From assembly GCF_000382265.1 (NCBI RefSeq), contig NZ_KB907975.1, positions 186,001-250,000 of the forward strand: a DNA stretch of 64,000 bases, given 5' to 3'. This DNA is from Yoonia vestfoldensis DSM 16212. GTDB taxonomy: Bacteria > Pseudomonadota > Alphaproteobacteria > Rhodobacterales > Rhodobacteraceae. The notes below the pieces were generated by a model. The model saw only the letters and a list, made by a program, of their open reading frames with translations, was not told where the DNA came from and searched no databases. The translations under genes were made by a program, and so were the position numbers. Positions 24,394-33,739 of the stretch are shown piece after piece. The stretch's first letter is position 1. Every line of letters begins with the position of its first letter.

Positions 24394-25863
24394 TTATTCC
24401 TGTTCCAGCACCAGCGCCACGAACCGTGGGTCGCCCCCGCGCCGGACGAGCATCAGGATCGACGTGCGCCCCGCTTCGGTGGCAAGGTCGATCTGTTCCT
24501 GCAGATCGGCGACCGAGCCGACAGGCTGACGTGACGCTTCGGTGATCACGTCGCCTTCGATCAGGCCCTTGGACGCCGCATCGGACTCGGGCGCGATCGC
24601 TGTGATGACAAGGCCCGCGTCGACATTCAGCGAAAATTGTTCCGTCAGTTCAGGGGTGATGGGTGACAGGGTCAGACCCAGAACTTCGTCAGGTTCGGCG
24701 GCGGGCGCCTCTGGCGCAGCGGCGGGGAAAGCCACAGCTTCGGAGGTTTCACGACGTCCGAGCACGACCGTCAATTGCGCCATTTCACCATCACGCAACA
24801 CCTCGACGGGGACTTCCTTGCCGACGGGCGAATTGCCGACGATGCGCACCAGTTCGCGGGTATCCTCGATCTCGATCCCGTCAAACATCAGGATGACGTC
24901 GCCAGACAACATCCCCGAATTTTCGGCGGGTCCAGCAGGCACATCCGTCACCAGCGCGCCACGCGCCCCGTCCAGCCCGTCAATCGCCGAAACCATATCA
25001 GGCGTGACGTCCTGAATGCGAACGCCCAGCCAACCACGGCGGGTCTCGCCGAATTCGATCAGCTGATCGACCACATTGGTGACGACTTCGGACGACATCG
25101 CAAAGCCGATACCGATGGACCCACCCGTGGGCGACAGGATCGCCGTGTTCACGCCGATGACCTGACCGTCCATGTTGAACAGCGGGCCGCCGGAATTGCC
25201 CCGGTTGATCGCGGCATCGGTCTGGATATAATCGTCATAGGTGCCGGAAAGCGCACGGTTGCGTGCCGAAACGATCCCGACCGAGACCGAAAAGCCCTGC
25301 CCCAGCGGGTTCCCCATCGCCATCACCCAGTCACCGACGCGGGCGCCCACGCCGTTGCTGTCACCGAAAGCAACGAACGGCAGATCGGTCGCATCGACCT
25401 TGAGCACGGCGATATCGGTGTTTGGGTCAGTGCCGATCAATTCGGCTGGCAATTCCACGCCGGAAAAGAATTCGATCAGGATTTCGTCCGCACCTTCGAT
25501 GACGTGGTTGTTGGTCACGATGAACCCATCAGACGAGATGACGAACCCCGACCCGAGGGCCGAGGACCTTTGTGGTCCGCCACCGGGGCCATTGTTGAAG
25601 AAATCCTCGAAGGGCGAGCCTTCGGGCACCACACCGCGTGGCATGGTGCGTTCTGCAACCGTCGTGCTGGTCGTGATGTTAACGACAGAGGGGCTGACCA
25701 GTTCGGCCAGATCGGCAAAGCTCGGCGGTCGGTCCTGTGACAGGGCAGCGGTGGCCTGCATGACAACGAAAGACAAGGCCAGCAGAATCGCGCTGACGAA
25801 TGCGGTCGTCAACCGGCGCATCTGATGGAGGTCTTTCTGAATAGCAACTGCCTTGGCTTTCAC
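24394..25863 (-). CDS. Do-family periplasmic serine protease (DegP/DegQ/MucD type)
   Basis: This 489-residue HtrA protease has an N-terminal signal/anchor segment (about 16-42). The trypsin-like domain carries the triad His in TNNHVIEG, Asp in DPNTDIAVLKV and Ser in RGNSGGPLF. Two PDZ domains follow (about 275-365 and 385-485). It degrades or refolds misfolded envelope proteins. The start is a GTG at 25863 with AAGGAG upstream. It lies downstream of hflKC but is separated from it by a terminator at 25983-26010, so it has its own promoter. HflKC and a periplasmic protease are often neighbours in alphaproteobacteria. Confidence 0.94.
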   Translation of the reverse strand: MKAKAVAIQKDLHQMRRLTTAFVSAILLALSFVVMQATAALSQDRPPSFADLAELVSPSVVNITTSTTVAERTMPRGVVPEGSPFEDFFNNGPGGGPQRSSALGSGFVISSDGFIVTNNHVIEGADEILIEFFSGVELPAELIGTDPNTDIAVLKVDATDLPFVAFGDSNGVGARVGDWVMAMGNPLGQGFSVSVGIVSARNRALSGTYDDYIQTDAAINRGNSGGPLFNMDGQVIGVNTAILSPTGGSIGIGFAMSSEVVTNVVDQLIEFGETRRGWLGVRIQDVTPDMVSAIDGLDGARGALVTDVPAGPAENSGMLSGDVILMFDGIEIEDTRELVRIVGNSPVGKEVPVEVLRDGEMAQLTVVLGRRETSEAVAFPAAAPEAPAAEPDEVLGLTLSPITPELTEQFSLNVDAGLVITAIAPESDAASKGLIEGDVITEASRQPVGSVADLQEQIDLATEAGRTSILMLVRRGGDPRFVALVLEQE

Positions 25864-25982
25864 GGATCATCTCCTTGAGGATTGGGTGGGCCGCAACCGC
25901 AGCCCGGCATGATGTCTGTATCCAAGCTAGCGTACCCGTTCAGCAACGCAATCCCCCTCACCTGCAAGTGATAGCCAACAAA

Positions 25983-26010
25983 AAAAGGCCAGCCCAAAGG
26001 CTGGCCTTTT
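25983..26010 (-). terminator. Terminator of the hflK-hflC operon
   Basis: AAAAGGCCAGCC and GGCTGGCCTTTT arms (25983-25994, 25999-26010) form a 12-bp perfect stem with a 4-base loop and a T-run, 24 bp after the hflC stop. Confidence 0.9.
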
Positions 26011-26033
26011 CGTTGTGTGTATTTGTCCGCAGA

Positions 26034-26987
26034 TCAGCGCAGCGCGGCTTCGTCCTCGACCGGCGGCAAGACCTGCAGCGCAGCCCCCGTTTCGCCGTTC
26101 CCCGTCGACCGCAGCGATTCCGCACCTTGTGCGGACCGCAGATAGTTGAAGAACTCGCTTTCAGGCGACATCACCATCATCGTGTTCCCCCCCTGCAGCG
26201 CCCGCTGGTAGGCCGTCATCGAGCGATAGAATTCAAAGAATTCCGGGTCTTCGCCAAAGGCTGTCGCAAAGATTTCGTTGCGCAGCGCGTCGGCCTCACC
26301 CTGGATGACCTGGGCTTCGCGTTCCGCCTCGGACACAAGCTCGATCACGGTACGGTCGGCCTGCGCCTGAATCCGCTGGGCCGCTTCACGACCGCGCGCG
26401 ATTTCATCGGCGGCTTCACGTTCGCGTTCGGCCTTCATCCGCTCATACGTCGCGTTGAGGTTGGATTCCGGCAGGTCCGTCCGTTTCAGACGCACATCAA
26501 GCACCTGAAGACCCAAGGCGCGGGCTTCGGTGATCGCGCCATTGCGGATGCGCAGCATCAGCGCCGCACGATCGGTGGACAGGATGTCGTTGGATGACAC
26601 AGACCCCAACACTTCACGTGTGCCGGCCCGCAGGATGCTGTCCAGACGCTGGGAGGCAGCGGCAAGGCCACCGGCACCGACGGCGCGACGGAACTGTTCG
26701 ACATCTTCGATGCGGAACCGCGCAAAGGCATCGACCACCAGACGGCGATCATCGGCCGGGGTGACTTCGATCGGATCAAGGTCGCGGCTGAGAATACGGT
26801 CGTCGTATTTCACCACTTCCTGGATCAGCGGGATCTTGAACCCGATGCCGGGTTCTTCCTTGACGGTCACGATCTGGCCGAATTGCAGCACCAGCGCCTT
26901 TTCGCGTTCATCCACGATAAAGATCGACGAGACGCCCAGCACGATGATGACCACGAATGCGGGAATGAGAAGAGCAGTTTTCCGCAT
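26034..26987 (-). CDS. hflC: Protease modulator HflC
   Basis: This 317-residue SPFH protein has one N-terminal membrane span (about 5-25), the opening DEREKALVLQFGQI, and a long charged helix (ATYERMKAEREREA). It is shorter than HflK and has the HflC-specific KRTDLPESN motif. HflK and HflC form a large periplasmic cage around FtsH and limit its proteolysis. Its ATG overlaps the hflK stop by one base (TGATG), so the two are coupled and made in similar amounts. A strong terminator follows. Confidence 0.95.
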   Translation of the reverse strand: MRKTALLIPAFVVIIVLGVSSIFIVDEREKALVLQFGQIVTVKEEPGIGFKIPLIQEVVKYDDRILSRDLDPIEVTPADDRRLVVDAFARFRIEDVEQFRRAVGAGGLAAASQRLDSILRAGTREVLGSVSSNDILSTDRAALMLRIRNGAITEARALGLQVLDVRLKRTDLPESNLNATYERMKAEREREAADEIARGREAAQRIQAQADRTVIELVSEAEREAQVIQGEADALRNEIFATAFGEDPEFFEFYRSMTAYQRALQGGNTMMVMSPESEFFNYLRSAQGAESLRSTGNGETGAALQVLPPVEDEAALR

Positions 26988-28138
26988 CAGTTGTTACCTC
27001 CTGTCGCGACGGGTGTGCGCCGCATTTCGTTCAGCGGCAGGTAAGGTACGACGCCCTGACTGCCTGCGGCGCTTTCGTCCATCATGATGATGTCGACGTC
27101 GCCCAGCACACCTTCGAGCGTTTCAAGATAGATCCGCTTGCGCGTCACGTCTGGTGCCTGAATGTATTCCGCAAGAATGGCCGAGAACCGACTTGCTTCA
27201 CCCAGCGCTTCGTTGACGACGCGGGCCCGATAGCCTTCGGCCTGTTCAAGCACCTGTGCCGACTGACCGCGTGCTTCGGCGACAACGCGGTTTGCGTAGG
27301 CGTCAGCGACGTTCTGCAAACGGTCGCGTTCCTGCCGCGCATCCTGCACCTGACGGAAGGCCGCGATGACGGGTTCGGGCGGATCTGCCTTGTCAAAGTT
27401 GACACGGATGACGTTCACACCGGAATTGAAGCTGTCCAGCGACGCTTGGATATCATCACGCAGACGGTCTGCAATCGCACCACGGTCCCGGTTCAGAATT
27501 GGGGCCAGTTCGGATTGCGAGATAATCTCGCGCATTGCGGATTCCGACACGGCCGCGATGGTCTGAGGCGGATCGGCAAGGCTGAACAGGTACATCTGCG
27601 GGTCGATGATGTTCCATACGATCTGGAAATCAATATCGACGATATTCTCGTCGCCGGTCAGCATCAGGCCGGGATCGCGGCGGGTTGCGCTGGCGCCGAC
27701 GTCGATCGTGCGTTCGGTCGATACCGCCAGCACCTCACGGGTGATGACAGGCCAGGGCGCAAAGTTCAGGCCGGGCTCTCCGGTCTGGTGATAGCTGCCC
27801 AGAAACAATTCGACGGACCGTTCTTCGGGCCGGACTGTGTAGAACGAGGCGAACAGCCACAGGGCCACAAGCGCGAGGATACCAAGCCCCACCGTCCCGC
27901 GGGTCAGTTGCGGTCCTTGACCGCCGCCTTCGCCGCCGGGCCCACGCGGCCCGCCGCGACCGCCGCCGCCCATCAGGACGCGCAATTGCTCGCGGCCCTT
28001 GTTCACCAATTCATCAATTTCGGGGATATTGGGTCCGTCATTGCCGGGCCTGCGGCCACCGCCGCGATTGCGGTCGTCGTCGCCGTTCCCGCCCTTGTTG
28101 CCGCCACCGCCCCACGGGCCTCCTGAATTTCCTGCCAT
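26987..28138 (-). CDS. hflK: FtsH protease activity modulator HflK
   Basis: This 383-residue SPFH protein begins with the typical Gly/Asn/Arg-rich cytoplasmic tail (MAGNSGGPWGGGG). It has one membrane span (about 85-105), then the SPFH domain (YTVRPEERSVELFLG) and the helix with NVADAYANRVVAEARG. The ATG at 28138 follows GGAAAGGAAG; the longer in-frame extension lacks family similarity. It is the first gene of the hflKC operon, 77 bp downstream of glutathione reductase on the same strand, so read-through from rpiA-gor is possible. Confidence 0.95.
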   Translation of the reverse strand: MAGNSGGPWGGGGNKGGNGDDDRNRGGGRRPGNDGPNIPEIDELVNKGREQLRVLMGGGGRGGPRGPGGEGGGQGPQLTRGTVGLGILALVALWLFASFYTVRPEERSVELFLGSYHQTGEPGLNFAPWPVITREVLAVSTERTIDVGASATRRDPGLMLTGDENIVDIDFQIVWNIIDPQMYLFSLADPPQTIAAVSESAMREIISQSELAPILNRDRGAIADRLRDDIQASLDSFNSGVNVIRVNFDKADPPEPVIAAFRQVQDARQERDRLQNVADAYANRVVAEARGQSAQVLEQAEGYRARVVNEALGEASRFSAILAEYIQAPDVTRKRIYLETLEGVLGDVDIIMMDESAAGSQGVVPYLPLNEMRRTPVATGGNN

Positions 28139-28215
28139 CGTTTCCCTATGCTTCCTTTCCGTCTTACCCGGCGTGCCGGATGCTCGTTCGACATGTGTGT
28201 CCTTCCGGCGCGAAT

Positions 28216-29652
28216 TCAAGCGCTGCGGACGGGGTCCTTCATCGTCACAAGTTCTTCCGCCATTGTTGGATGAACAGCGACAGTGCGGTCAAAGTCCTCT
28301 TTTGTCGCGCCCATCCTGATCGCGATTGCGGCAAGCTGGATCATTTCGCCCGCGTGGTCTGCGACGATATGACAGCCCAGAACCTTGCGGGTTTCACGGC
28401 TGACGACCAGTTTCATCATGACACGATCCGTCCGACCCGCAAAGGCATGGTTCATCGGCTTGAACGAGGTGCAATAAATCTCGACCGGCTCGATCTCGCG
28501 TGCTGCTTCTTCGGTCAGGCCGATCGTGCCCATTTCGGGCTGGGTAAAGATGGCCGACGGGATCAGGTCGTGATCGACCTTGGTCGGGTTGCCCTTGAAG
28601 ACGGTTTCGACAAAGGCCATGCCTTCGCGGATCGCGACAGGGGTCAGCTGCACGCGGTTCGTCACGTCACCGATCGCGTAGATGGATGGCACGCCGGTCT
28701 GGCTGTAATCATCGACCAATATTTCCCCGCGCCGCCCGATCTGGACGCCCGCATCCTGCAGCCCCATGTTTTCGGTATTGGGTGCGCGACCGGTGGCGAA
28801 CATCACCTGATCGAAGATGGCTTCTTTGCCATTGGTGGCCTTGACCCAGATCCCCTTTGACGGCCTGCCGGACGGGACCGACACAGGCTTGCCTTCTTCG
28901 ACCGGCGCGCTCATCCCGTCGTCCTGAAGATCGTCGTCCGTCGCGGCGCGCATTTCGACGATGTTCGTTCCCAGATGCAGATTGACGCCTTTTTCGCGCA
29001 TCCCTTCGGCGACAAGACCGCGCGCCTCGTCATCAAAGCCACGCAGGATCTGTGCGCCGCGATAGAATTGCGTCACCTTCACGCCTAGCCCGTTCAGGAT
29101 GCCCGCGAATTCCGACGCGATATAGCCACCGCCGATGATCAGGATCGACTTTGGCAGGTCATCGAGCAGAAAGACGTCATTCGAGGTGATCCCAAGTTCC
29201 GCCCCCGGAATGTCAGGCACGACAGGCCGACCGCCCGTCGCGATCAGGATATGTTTCGCCGTCACCGTCCGGCCCGTGGACAGCGCGACGGTGTGCGCAT
29301 CCTCGAGGCTGGCGCGCGCATCGCAGATTTCGACACCGGAAGTGTCCAGCAATTTGCGATAGATGCCTTCCAGCCGGTCGAGTTCCTTGTGCAGATGCGT
29401 GCGGAACTTTGGCCAGTCGAACGGCCCGTCGGTGACGTCCCAGCCGTAGGCGCGGGCATCGTCGAACATCTCGGCATAGGTCGAAGCGAAAACCATCAGT
29501 TTCTTGGGCACGCAGCCACGGATGACGCAGGTGCCGCCCATGCGGAATTCTTCGGCCAGGGCCACCTTGGCGCCTGTCGCCGCGGCCACGCGCGCCGCCC
29601 TGACACCGCCGGAGCCGCCGCCGATGACGAAAAGATCATAGTCAAAAGTCAT
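28216..29652 (-). CDS. gor: Glutathione-disulfide reductase
   Basis: This 478-residue flavoenzyme reduces GSSG with NADPH. It has the FAD motif VIGGGSGGVRAAR at the N-terminus, the redox pair in GGTCVIRGCVPKK (Cys42, Cys47), the NAD(P)-binding IIGGGYIASEFAG, and the C-terminal catalytic HPTMAEE. A segment at about 236-266, rich in Asp, Glu, Ser and Pro, is longer than I expect for this loop in bacterial glutathione reductases and may be a lineage insertion. It follows rpiA after 26 bp and is probably in the same operon. Confidence 0.94.
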   Translation of the reverse strand: MTFDYDLFVIGGGSGGVRAARVAAATGAKVALAEEFRMGGTCVIRGCVPKKLMVFASTYAEMFDDARAYGWDVTDGPFDWPKFRTHLHKELDRLEGIYRKLLDTSGVEICDARASLEDAHTVALSTGRTVTAKHILIATGGRPVVPDIPGAELGITSNDVFLLDDLPKSILIIGGGYIASEFAGILNGLGVKVTQFYRGAQILRGFDDEARGLVAEGMREKGVNLHLGTNIVEMRAATDDDLQDDGMSAPVEEGKPVSVPSGRPSKGIWVKATNGKEAIFDQVMFATGRAPNTENMGLQDAGVQIGRRGEILVDDYSQTGVPSIYAIGDVTNRVQLTPVAIREGMAFVETVFKGNPTKVDHDLIPSAIFTQPEMGTIGLTEEAAREIEPVEIYCTSFKPMNHAFAGRTDRVMMKLVVSRETRKVLGCHIVADHAGEMIQLAAIAIRMGATKEDFDRTVAVHPTMAEELVTMKDPVRSA

Positions 29653-29678
29653 ATCAAGTCCTTGGGTCGGTGCAGGGG

Positions 29679-30467
29679 TCAGGTCGCCAGATCGGCGAAC
29701 AGGTTGTCATCGTCCTGCACATCGAACTGCATCACGTCGCTGGTGTCGTTAGTGATGTCGCGTACTTCTACCTTGCCACTGCCGTGACCCACGATCACAA
29801 CATCGCAGATGTCGATAAACAATCCGTTTTCCACCACGCCGGGGATCTGGTTCAGCACCATCGCCAACTGACGCGGATTGCCGATCCGCCGCAGGTGCAG
29901 ATCGAGGATGAAATTGCCTTCGTCGGTGACATAGGGCGCATCGCCCTGCATCCGCTGGATCACGTCGCGGCCAAGCACATCGGCGCCGATCAGCGTTTCC
30001 TCGATCAGGCCGCGCGTGGTCTGCATCCCGAAAGGCAGCACCTCGACCGGCAGGGGAAAGGCCCCCAATGTGGCCACCTTCTTGGAGGCATCCGCGATCA
30101 CGATCATCCGGTCGCTGGCGGTCGCCACGATCTTTTCGCGCAGATGCGCGCCGCCGCCGCCTTTGATCAGGTTCAGATTGTCGTCATATTCGTCGGTGCC
30201 GTCGATGGTCAGATCCAGCCATTTCGCCTCGTCCAGCGTGATGATCTCGATCCCCACATCGCGGGCCAGTTTCGCGGTGCGTGTCGATGTCGGCACGCCC
30301 TTGATCTGCAAGCCGTGGTCGCGCACCAATTCGCCCAGACATTGCACCAGCCACGCGGCGGTGGACCCCGTGCCCAGACCGACCTTCATGCCCGATTGCA
30401 CATATTCGGTCGCCTGTTTGGCCGCGACGAATTTGGCGGTGTCGATGGGGGACAGTTCGATGGTCAT
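29679..30467 (-). CDS. rpiA: Ribose-5-phosphate isomerase A
   Basis: This 262-residue enzyme interconverts ribose 5-phosphate and ribulose 5-phosphate. Family motifs are GLGTGSTAAW, DGTDEYDDNLNLIKGGGGA with the catalytic acid, and REKIVA. The ATG at 30467 lies behind GGAGG at ideal spacing, and upstream extensions are non-homologous. The C-terminus (after about 225) is extended by an acidic tail. Pairing rpiA with gor links pentose-phosphate flux (NADPH) to glutathione reduction. Confidence 0.95.
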   Translation of the reverse strand: MTIELSPIDTAKFVAAKQATEYVQSGMKVGLGTGSTAAWLVQCLGELVRDHGLQIKGVPTSTRTAKLARDVGIEIITLDEAKWLDLTIDGTDEYDDNLNLIKGGGGAHLREKIVATASDRMIVIADASKKVATLGAFPLPVEVLPFGMQTTRGLIEETLIGADVLGRDVIQRMQGDAPYVTDEGNFILDLHLRRIGNPRQLAMVLNQIPGVVENGLFIDICDVVIVGHGSGKVEVRDITNDTSDVMQFDVQDDDNLFADLAT

Positions 30468-30628
30468 GGCACGCCTCCGGTTTTGTTGCGCTCTTATAAG
30501 CAGTTTGCCGCCGGGGTGCGAGACCACAAATGCCCCGCTGCCGCAACCCGCAGGGCGGCTGTCGCTTTTGGGGGATGGGCCGCGCGCGAAAACCGCTAGC
30601 AAGATGCGACCTCAGCAAAGGTGCCGCG

Positions 30629-32002
30629 ATGTTCCTGTCCGTCTTCGATATGTTCAAGGTCGGCATCGGGCCGTCATCATCCCATACGATCGGCCCGATG
30701 GTCGCGGCCGCACGGTTTCTGGACCATCTGCGCGCCTTGCCCTTCCGTGTGACGGGGCTGCGTGCGTCGCTGCATGGCTCGCTGGCCTTTACGGGCGTCG
30801 GCCATGCGACGGACCGCGCGGTGATCCTTGGGCTCGCAGGCATGCGCGCGGATGATTACGACGCGACACGGGCCGAGGCCGAGCTTGCCCGCATCAAGGC
30901 AGAGCACACCATCGCCCCAGAAGGTCTGGGCGTGCTGCGGTTCGATCCCTCCGCCGATCTACTGTTCGATTACGGCCCCGCCCTGCCCGGCCATGCCAAT
31001 GGGCTGATCCTGTCGGGCACCGATGCGCAGGGCGACGTGATCACGCAAGTAACCTATTATTCCATCGGCGGCGGTTTTGTTCTGACGGCGGATGAACTGG
31101 CCGCAGGGCGCGACACCGACGCTGGCCCCGCCGTCCCCTATCCGTTCCGCACCGCGGCCGAGATGTTGCAGATGGCGCAGGCAAGCGGGCTGAGCATCGC
31201 CGCGATGAAACGCGCCAACGAGTTGACACGCATATCCGCCGCCGATCTCGACCGTGGCCTTGCGCGGATCTGGGAGGTGATGACCGCCTGCATCGACCGT
31301 GGGCTGGCGACCGACGGTATCCTGCCAGGGGGATTGTCTGTGCGCAGGCGGGCAAAGGGGATCTATGCCGCGCTGATGGCCGAACGCGGGCTGAACATGA
31401 CCGCACCCCATACGATCAATGATTACATGTCCACCTATGCGATGGCCGTGAACGAGGAAAACGCCGCCGGCGGGCAGGTCGTGACTGCCCCCACCAATGG
31501 CGCCGCCGGTGTCGTGCCTGCGACGATCCGCTATTGGCTCGACCATGTGCCGGGGGCAGCGCCGTCCCGCGTCGGGGATTTCCTGCTGACGGCGGCGGCG
31601 GTGGGCGGGCTGATCAAGACCAATGCCTCGATTTCGGGTGCGGAATGCGGCTGTCAGGCCGAAGTCGGCAGCGCCGCCGCGATGGCCGCCGCAGGGCTGG
31701 CGGCCGTGCTGGGGGGAACGCCGGAACAGGTGGAAAACGCGGCTGAAATCGCGCTGGAGCATCACCTCGGAATGACCTGCGATCCGGTCAAGGGGCTGGT
31801 GCAGGTGCCCTGCATCGAACGCAACGGGCTGGGGGCCATCAAGGCGGTGTCGGCGGCGTCACTGGCGCTGCGCGGCGATGGCCAGCATCTGGTCGCACTC
31901 GATGTCGCGATCGAAACGATGCGCCAGACAGGGGCCGATATGAGCGTGAAATACAAGGAAACGGCGCTGGGTGGGCTGGCCGTGAATGTCCCCAATTGCT
32001 AG
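30629..32002 (+). CDS. sdaA: L-serine dehydratase (ammonia-lyase), single-chain Fe-S type
   Basis: This 457-residue enzyme deaminates L-serine to pyruvate using a [4Fe-4S] cluster. The N-terminal beta domain starts [19 protein letters not shown] and the alpha domain follows. Probable cluster cysteines lie in [12 protein letters not shown] and in [19 protein letters not shown]. The ATG at 30629 follows CAAAGG, and the sequence upstream of it is not family-like. It is divergent from rpiA with about 160 bp between. Gene name sdaA versus sdaB cannot be decided. Confidence 0.94.
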   Translation: MFLSVFDMFKVGIGPSSSHTIGPMVAAARFLDHLRALPFRVTGLRASLHGSLAFTGVGHATDRAVILGLAGMRADDYDATRAEAELARIKAEHTIAPEGLGVLRFDPSADLLFDYGPALPGHANGLILSGTDAQGDVITQVTYYSIGGGFVLTADELAAGRDTDAGPAVPYPFRTAAEMLQMAQASGLSIAAMKRANELTRISAADLDRGLARIWEVMTACIDRGLATDGILPGGLSVRRRAKGIYAALMAERGLNMTAPHTINDYMSTYAMAVNEENAAGGQVVTAPTNGAAGVVPATIRYWLDHVPGAAPSRVGDFLLTAAAVGGLIKTNASISGAECGCQAEVGSAAAMAAAGLAAVLGGTPEQVENAAEIALEHHLGMTCDPVKGLVQVPCIERNGLGAIKAVSAASLALRGDGQHLVALDVAIETMRQTGADMSVKYKETALGGLAVNVPNC

Positions 32003-32089
32003 GCAATCGGGGAGGCGCGCCGCGCGGGGATATTTCGGCTCGGAAGATGATCCGTTGTCTTGCCAGCGGACGCGGGCTAGCCTGAGGGC

Positions 32090-32995
32090 ATGACCACTGA
32101 CCGGCCTTTTCTGGGCGTCCTTTTGATGCTGGCCTTTTGCGTGCTGGCCCCTTTGGGCGACAGCATGGCCAAGCTTCTGGGCGGGGTCGTGGCGCTGGGG
32201 GTGCTGGTGTTCGCGCGCTTTGCCGTGCAGGCGGTGATGCTTGTCCCGCTGGTCTGGGCAGGCGGGCAAAGCCTGCGGCTGCCGCGCGGTTTGCTGGGGC
32301 TGACACTGCTGCGCACGGCATTGCATATCACGGGGATCGGGCTGATGTTTTCGGCGCTGCGTTATCTGCCTTTGGCCGACGCGCTGGCAATTGCCTTTGT
32401 CATGCCCTTCATCATGCTGATCCTCGGCCATTTCTTCATGGGCGAGGAGGTCGGCCGCCAGCGCATGGCGGCCTGTGCAGTGGGGTTTATCGGCACGCTT
32501 TTGGTGATCCAGCCCAATTTCGTCGATGTCGGCGCGCCCGCGCTGCTGCCTTTGGGCGTCGCACTGGTATTTGCACTGTTCATGATGGTGACGCGCCGCG
32601 TGGCGCGCGCGCTTGATCCGATCCGGTTGCAGGCGATCAGCGGGGTGCAGGCGGTGCTTTTGCTGGGGCCTGTGCTGCTGCTGATGCCCGCCACACGCGG
32701 CGATGTCGCACTGGACGCGACGGGCTGGGGGTTGCTGCTGGCCTTGCGCGTGATCGGCACGCTGGCGCATCTGTTCATGACATGGAGCCTGCGGTTCGCA
32801 CCCGCCTCGACACTCGCGCCGATGCAATATCTGGAGATTCCGATTGGCACCGCCTTTGGCTGGCTGATCTTTTCCGATCTGCCCAACGGGCTGGCCGCTG
32901 TCGGGATATGTGTCACCGTGGCGGCGGGGCTCTACATCATCCTGCGCGAACGTCGCCTGTCACGACAGCATGCAGATGCGCCTGCGGCAGTGTGA
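32090..32995 (+). CDS. EamA/DMT-superfamily transporter
   Basis: This 301-residue protein has about ten hydrophobic segments arranged as two EamA repeats (each about 130 residues, with FARFAVQAV and later ALRVIGTLAHLFM). Members export amino acids, nucleobases or other metabolites; the substrate cannot be told from sequence. Its 3' end overlaps the convergent thiamine pyrophosphokinase gene by 59 bp. It is on the same strand as the serine dehydratase, 87 bp downstream, and possibly co-expressed. Confidence 0.88.
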   Translation: MTTDRPFLGVLLMLAFCVLAPLGDSMAKLLGGVVALGVLVFARFAVQAVMLVPLVWAGGQSLRLPRGLLGLTLLRTALHITGIGLMFSALRYLPLADALAIAFVMPFIMLILGHFFMGEEVGRQRMAACAVGFIGTLLVIQPNFVDVGAPALLPLGVALVFALFMMVTRRVARALDPIRLQAISGVQAVLLLGPVLLLMPATRGDVALDATGWGLLLALRVIGTLAHLFMTWSLRFAPASTLAPMQYLEIPIGTAFGWLIFSDLPNGLAAVGICVTVAAGLYIILRERRLSRQHADAPAAV

Positions 32996-33608
32996 CCAGA
33001 AGCGGGCCCTGTGCTGTGATCCGCACCGTGCCGCCTGTCGCCATATTCGACGCGCTGGTGCGTCCGACAGGATGCAGCGCCCAATCGCTGAAGGGCCATG
33101 CCACACCAGATACCGACGCCCGCACATCGCCCAGCGGCATCAGCGACACCCGCGTGCCTGCGGGCAGGTGGATGGTGCTGTCGCCCTGCGGCGCCAGATA
33201 GGAGACATCATCGGCATCGACCAGCAACACCGGCCTGCCGGGGATCCGCGCCATCACATTGAGCACAGCGAGCGTGTGATCCAACCTGCCACCGGTAAAG
33301 CCCAGCGCGATGATCTGTGGCGCGTCCACCCGCGACAGGGCCTTTTCAAAATCGGTCGTTTCCTGTTCGGGGATATGCCACAGACAGTCGGAAAATGTGG
33401 CGCGGGCCTGTGCTGTCAGGCTGTCGAGATCGCCGATCACGGCGAGCGGCGCAACCGCGCGCGCCAGCAGGTGATCCGCACCGCCATCCACGCCGACAAA
33501 GCCTTCCACGAAGGGCGCAACGGCGGCAAAGACCGCATCCGACACCGGCGCGCCTCCGACAAGACAGATTGCCCTGTTGCTGGAAACAATACTTTGATGC
33601 ATCATCAT
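32937..33608 (-). CDS. Thiamine pyrophosphokinase
   Basis: This 223-residue enzyme makes thiamine diphosphate from thiamine and ATP. Motifs of the family are present: VDGGADHLLA, VIGDLDSL with the acidic metal-binding residues, QETTDFEKAL, and GFTGGRLDHTL. Three tandem ATG codons (33608, 33605, 33602) make the exact start uncertain. No TPP riboswitch was seen. The 3' end overlaps the EamA gene on the other strand. Confidence 0.9.
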   Translation of the reverse strand: MMMHQSIVSSNRAICLVGGAPVSDAVFAAVAPFVEGFVGVDGGADHLLARAVAPLAVIGDLDSLTAQARATFSDCLWHIPEQETTDFEKALSRVDAPQIIALGFTGGRLDHTLAVLNVMARIPGRPVLLVDADDVSYLAPQGDSTIHLPAGTRVSLMPLGDVRASVSGVAWPFSDWALHPVGRTSASNMATGGTVRITAQGPLLVTLPQAHLHAVVTGDVRAG

Positions 33609-33739
33609 ATTCGGCCCAATTCACAAACATTCCCCAAAACGGTCACATTCTGATCCCCAAAGCAGGGACAATGTGATAGGAACACATCTCCGCTGCATGC
33701 TGTCGGACACCTGCGGACCAACGACGAAAGACCACGCCA

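Noticed and set aside
33676-33710. EcfG-type promoter before the acidic protein gene (GGAAC near 33679)
   Set aside because: No GTT at the required spacing.
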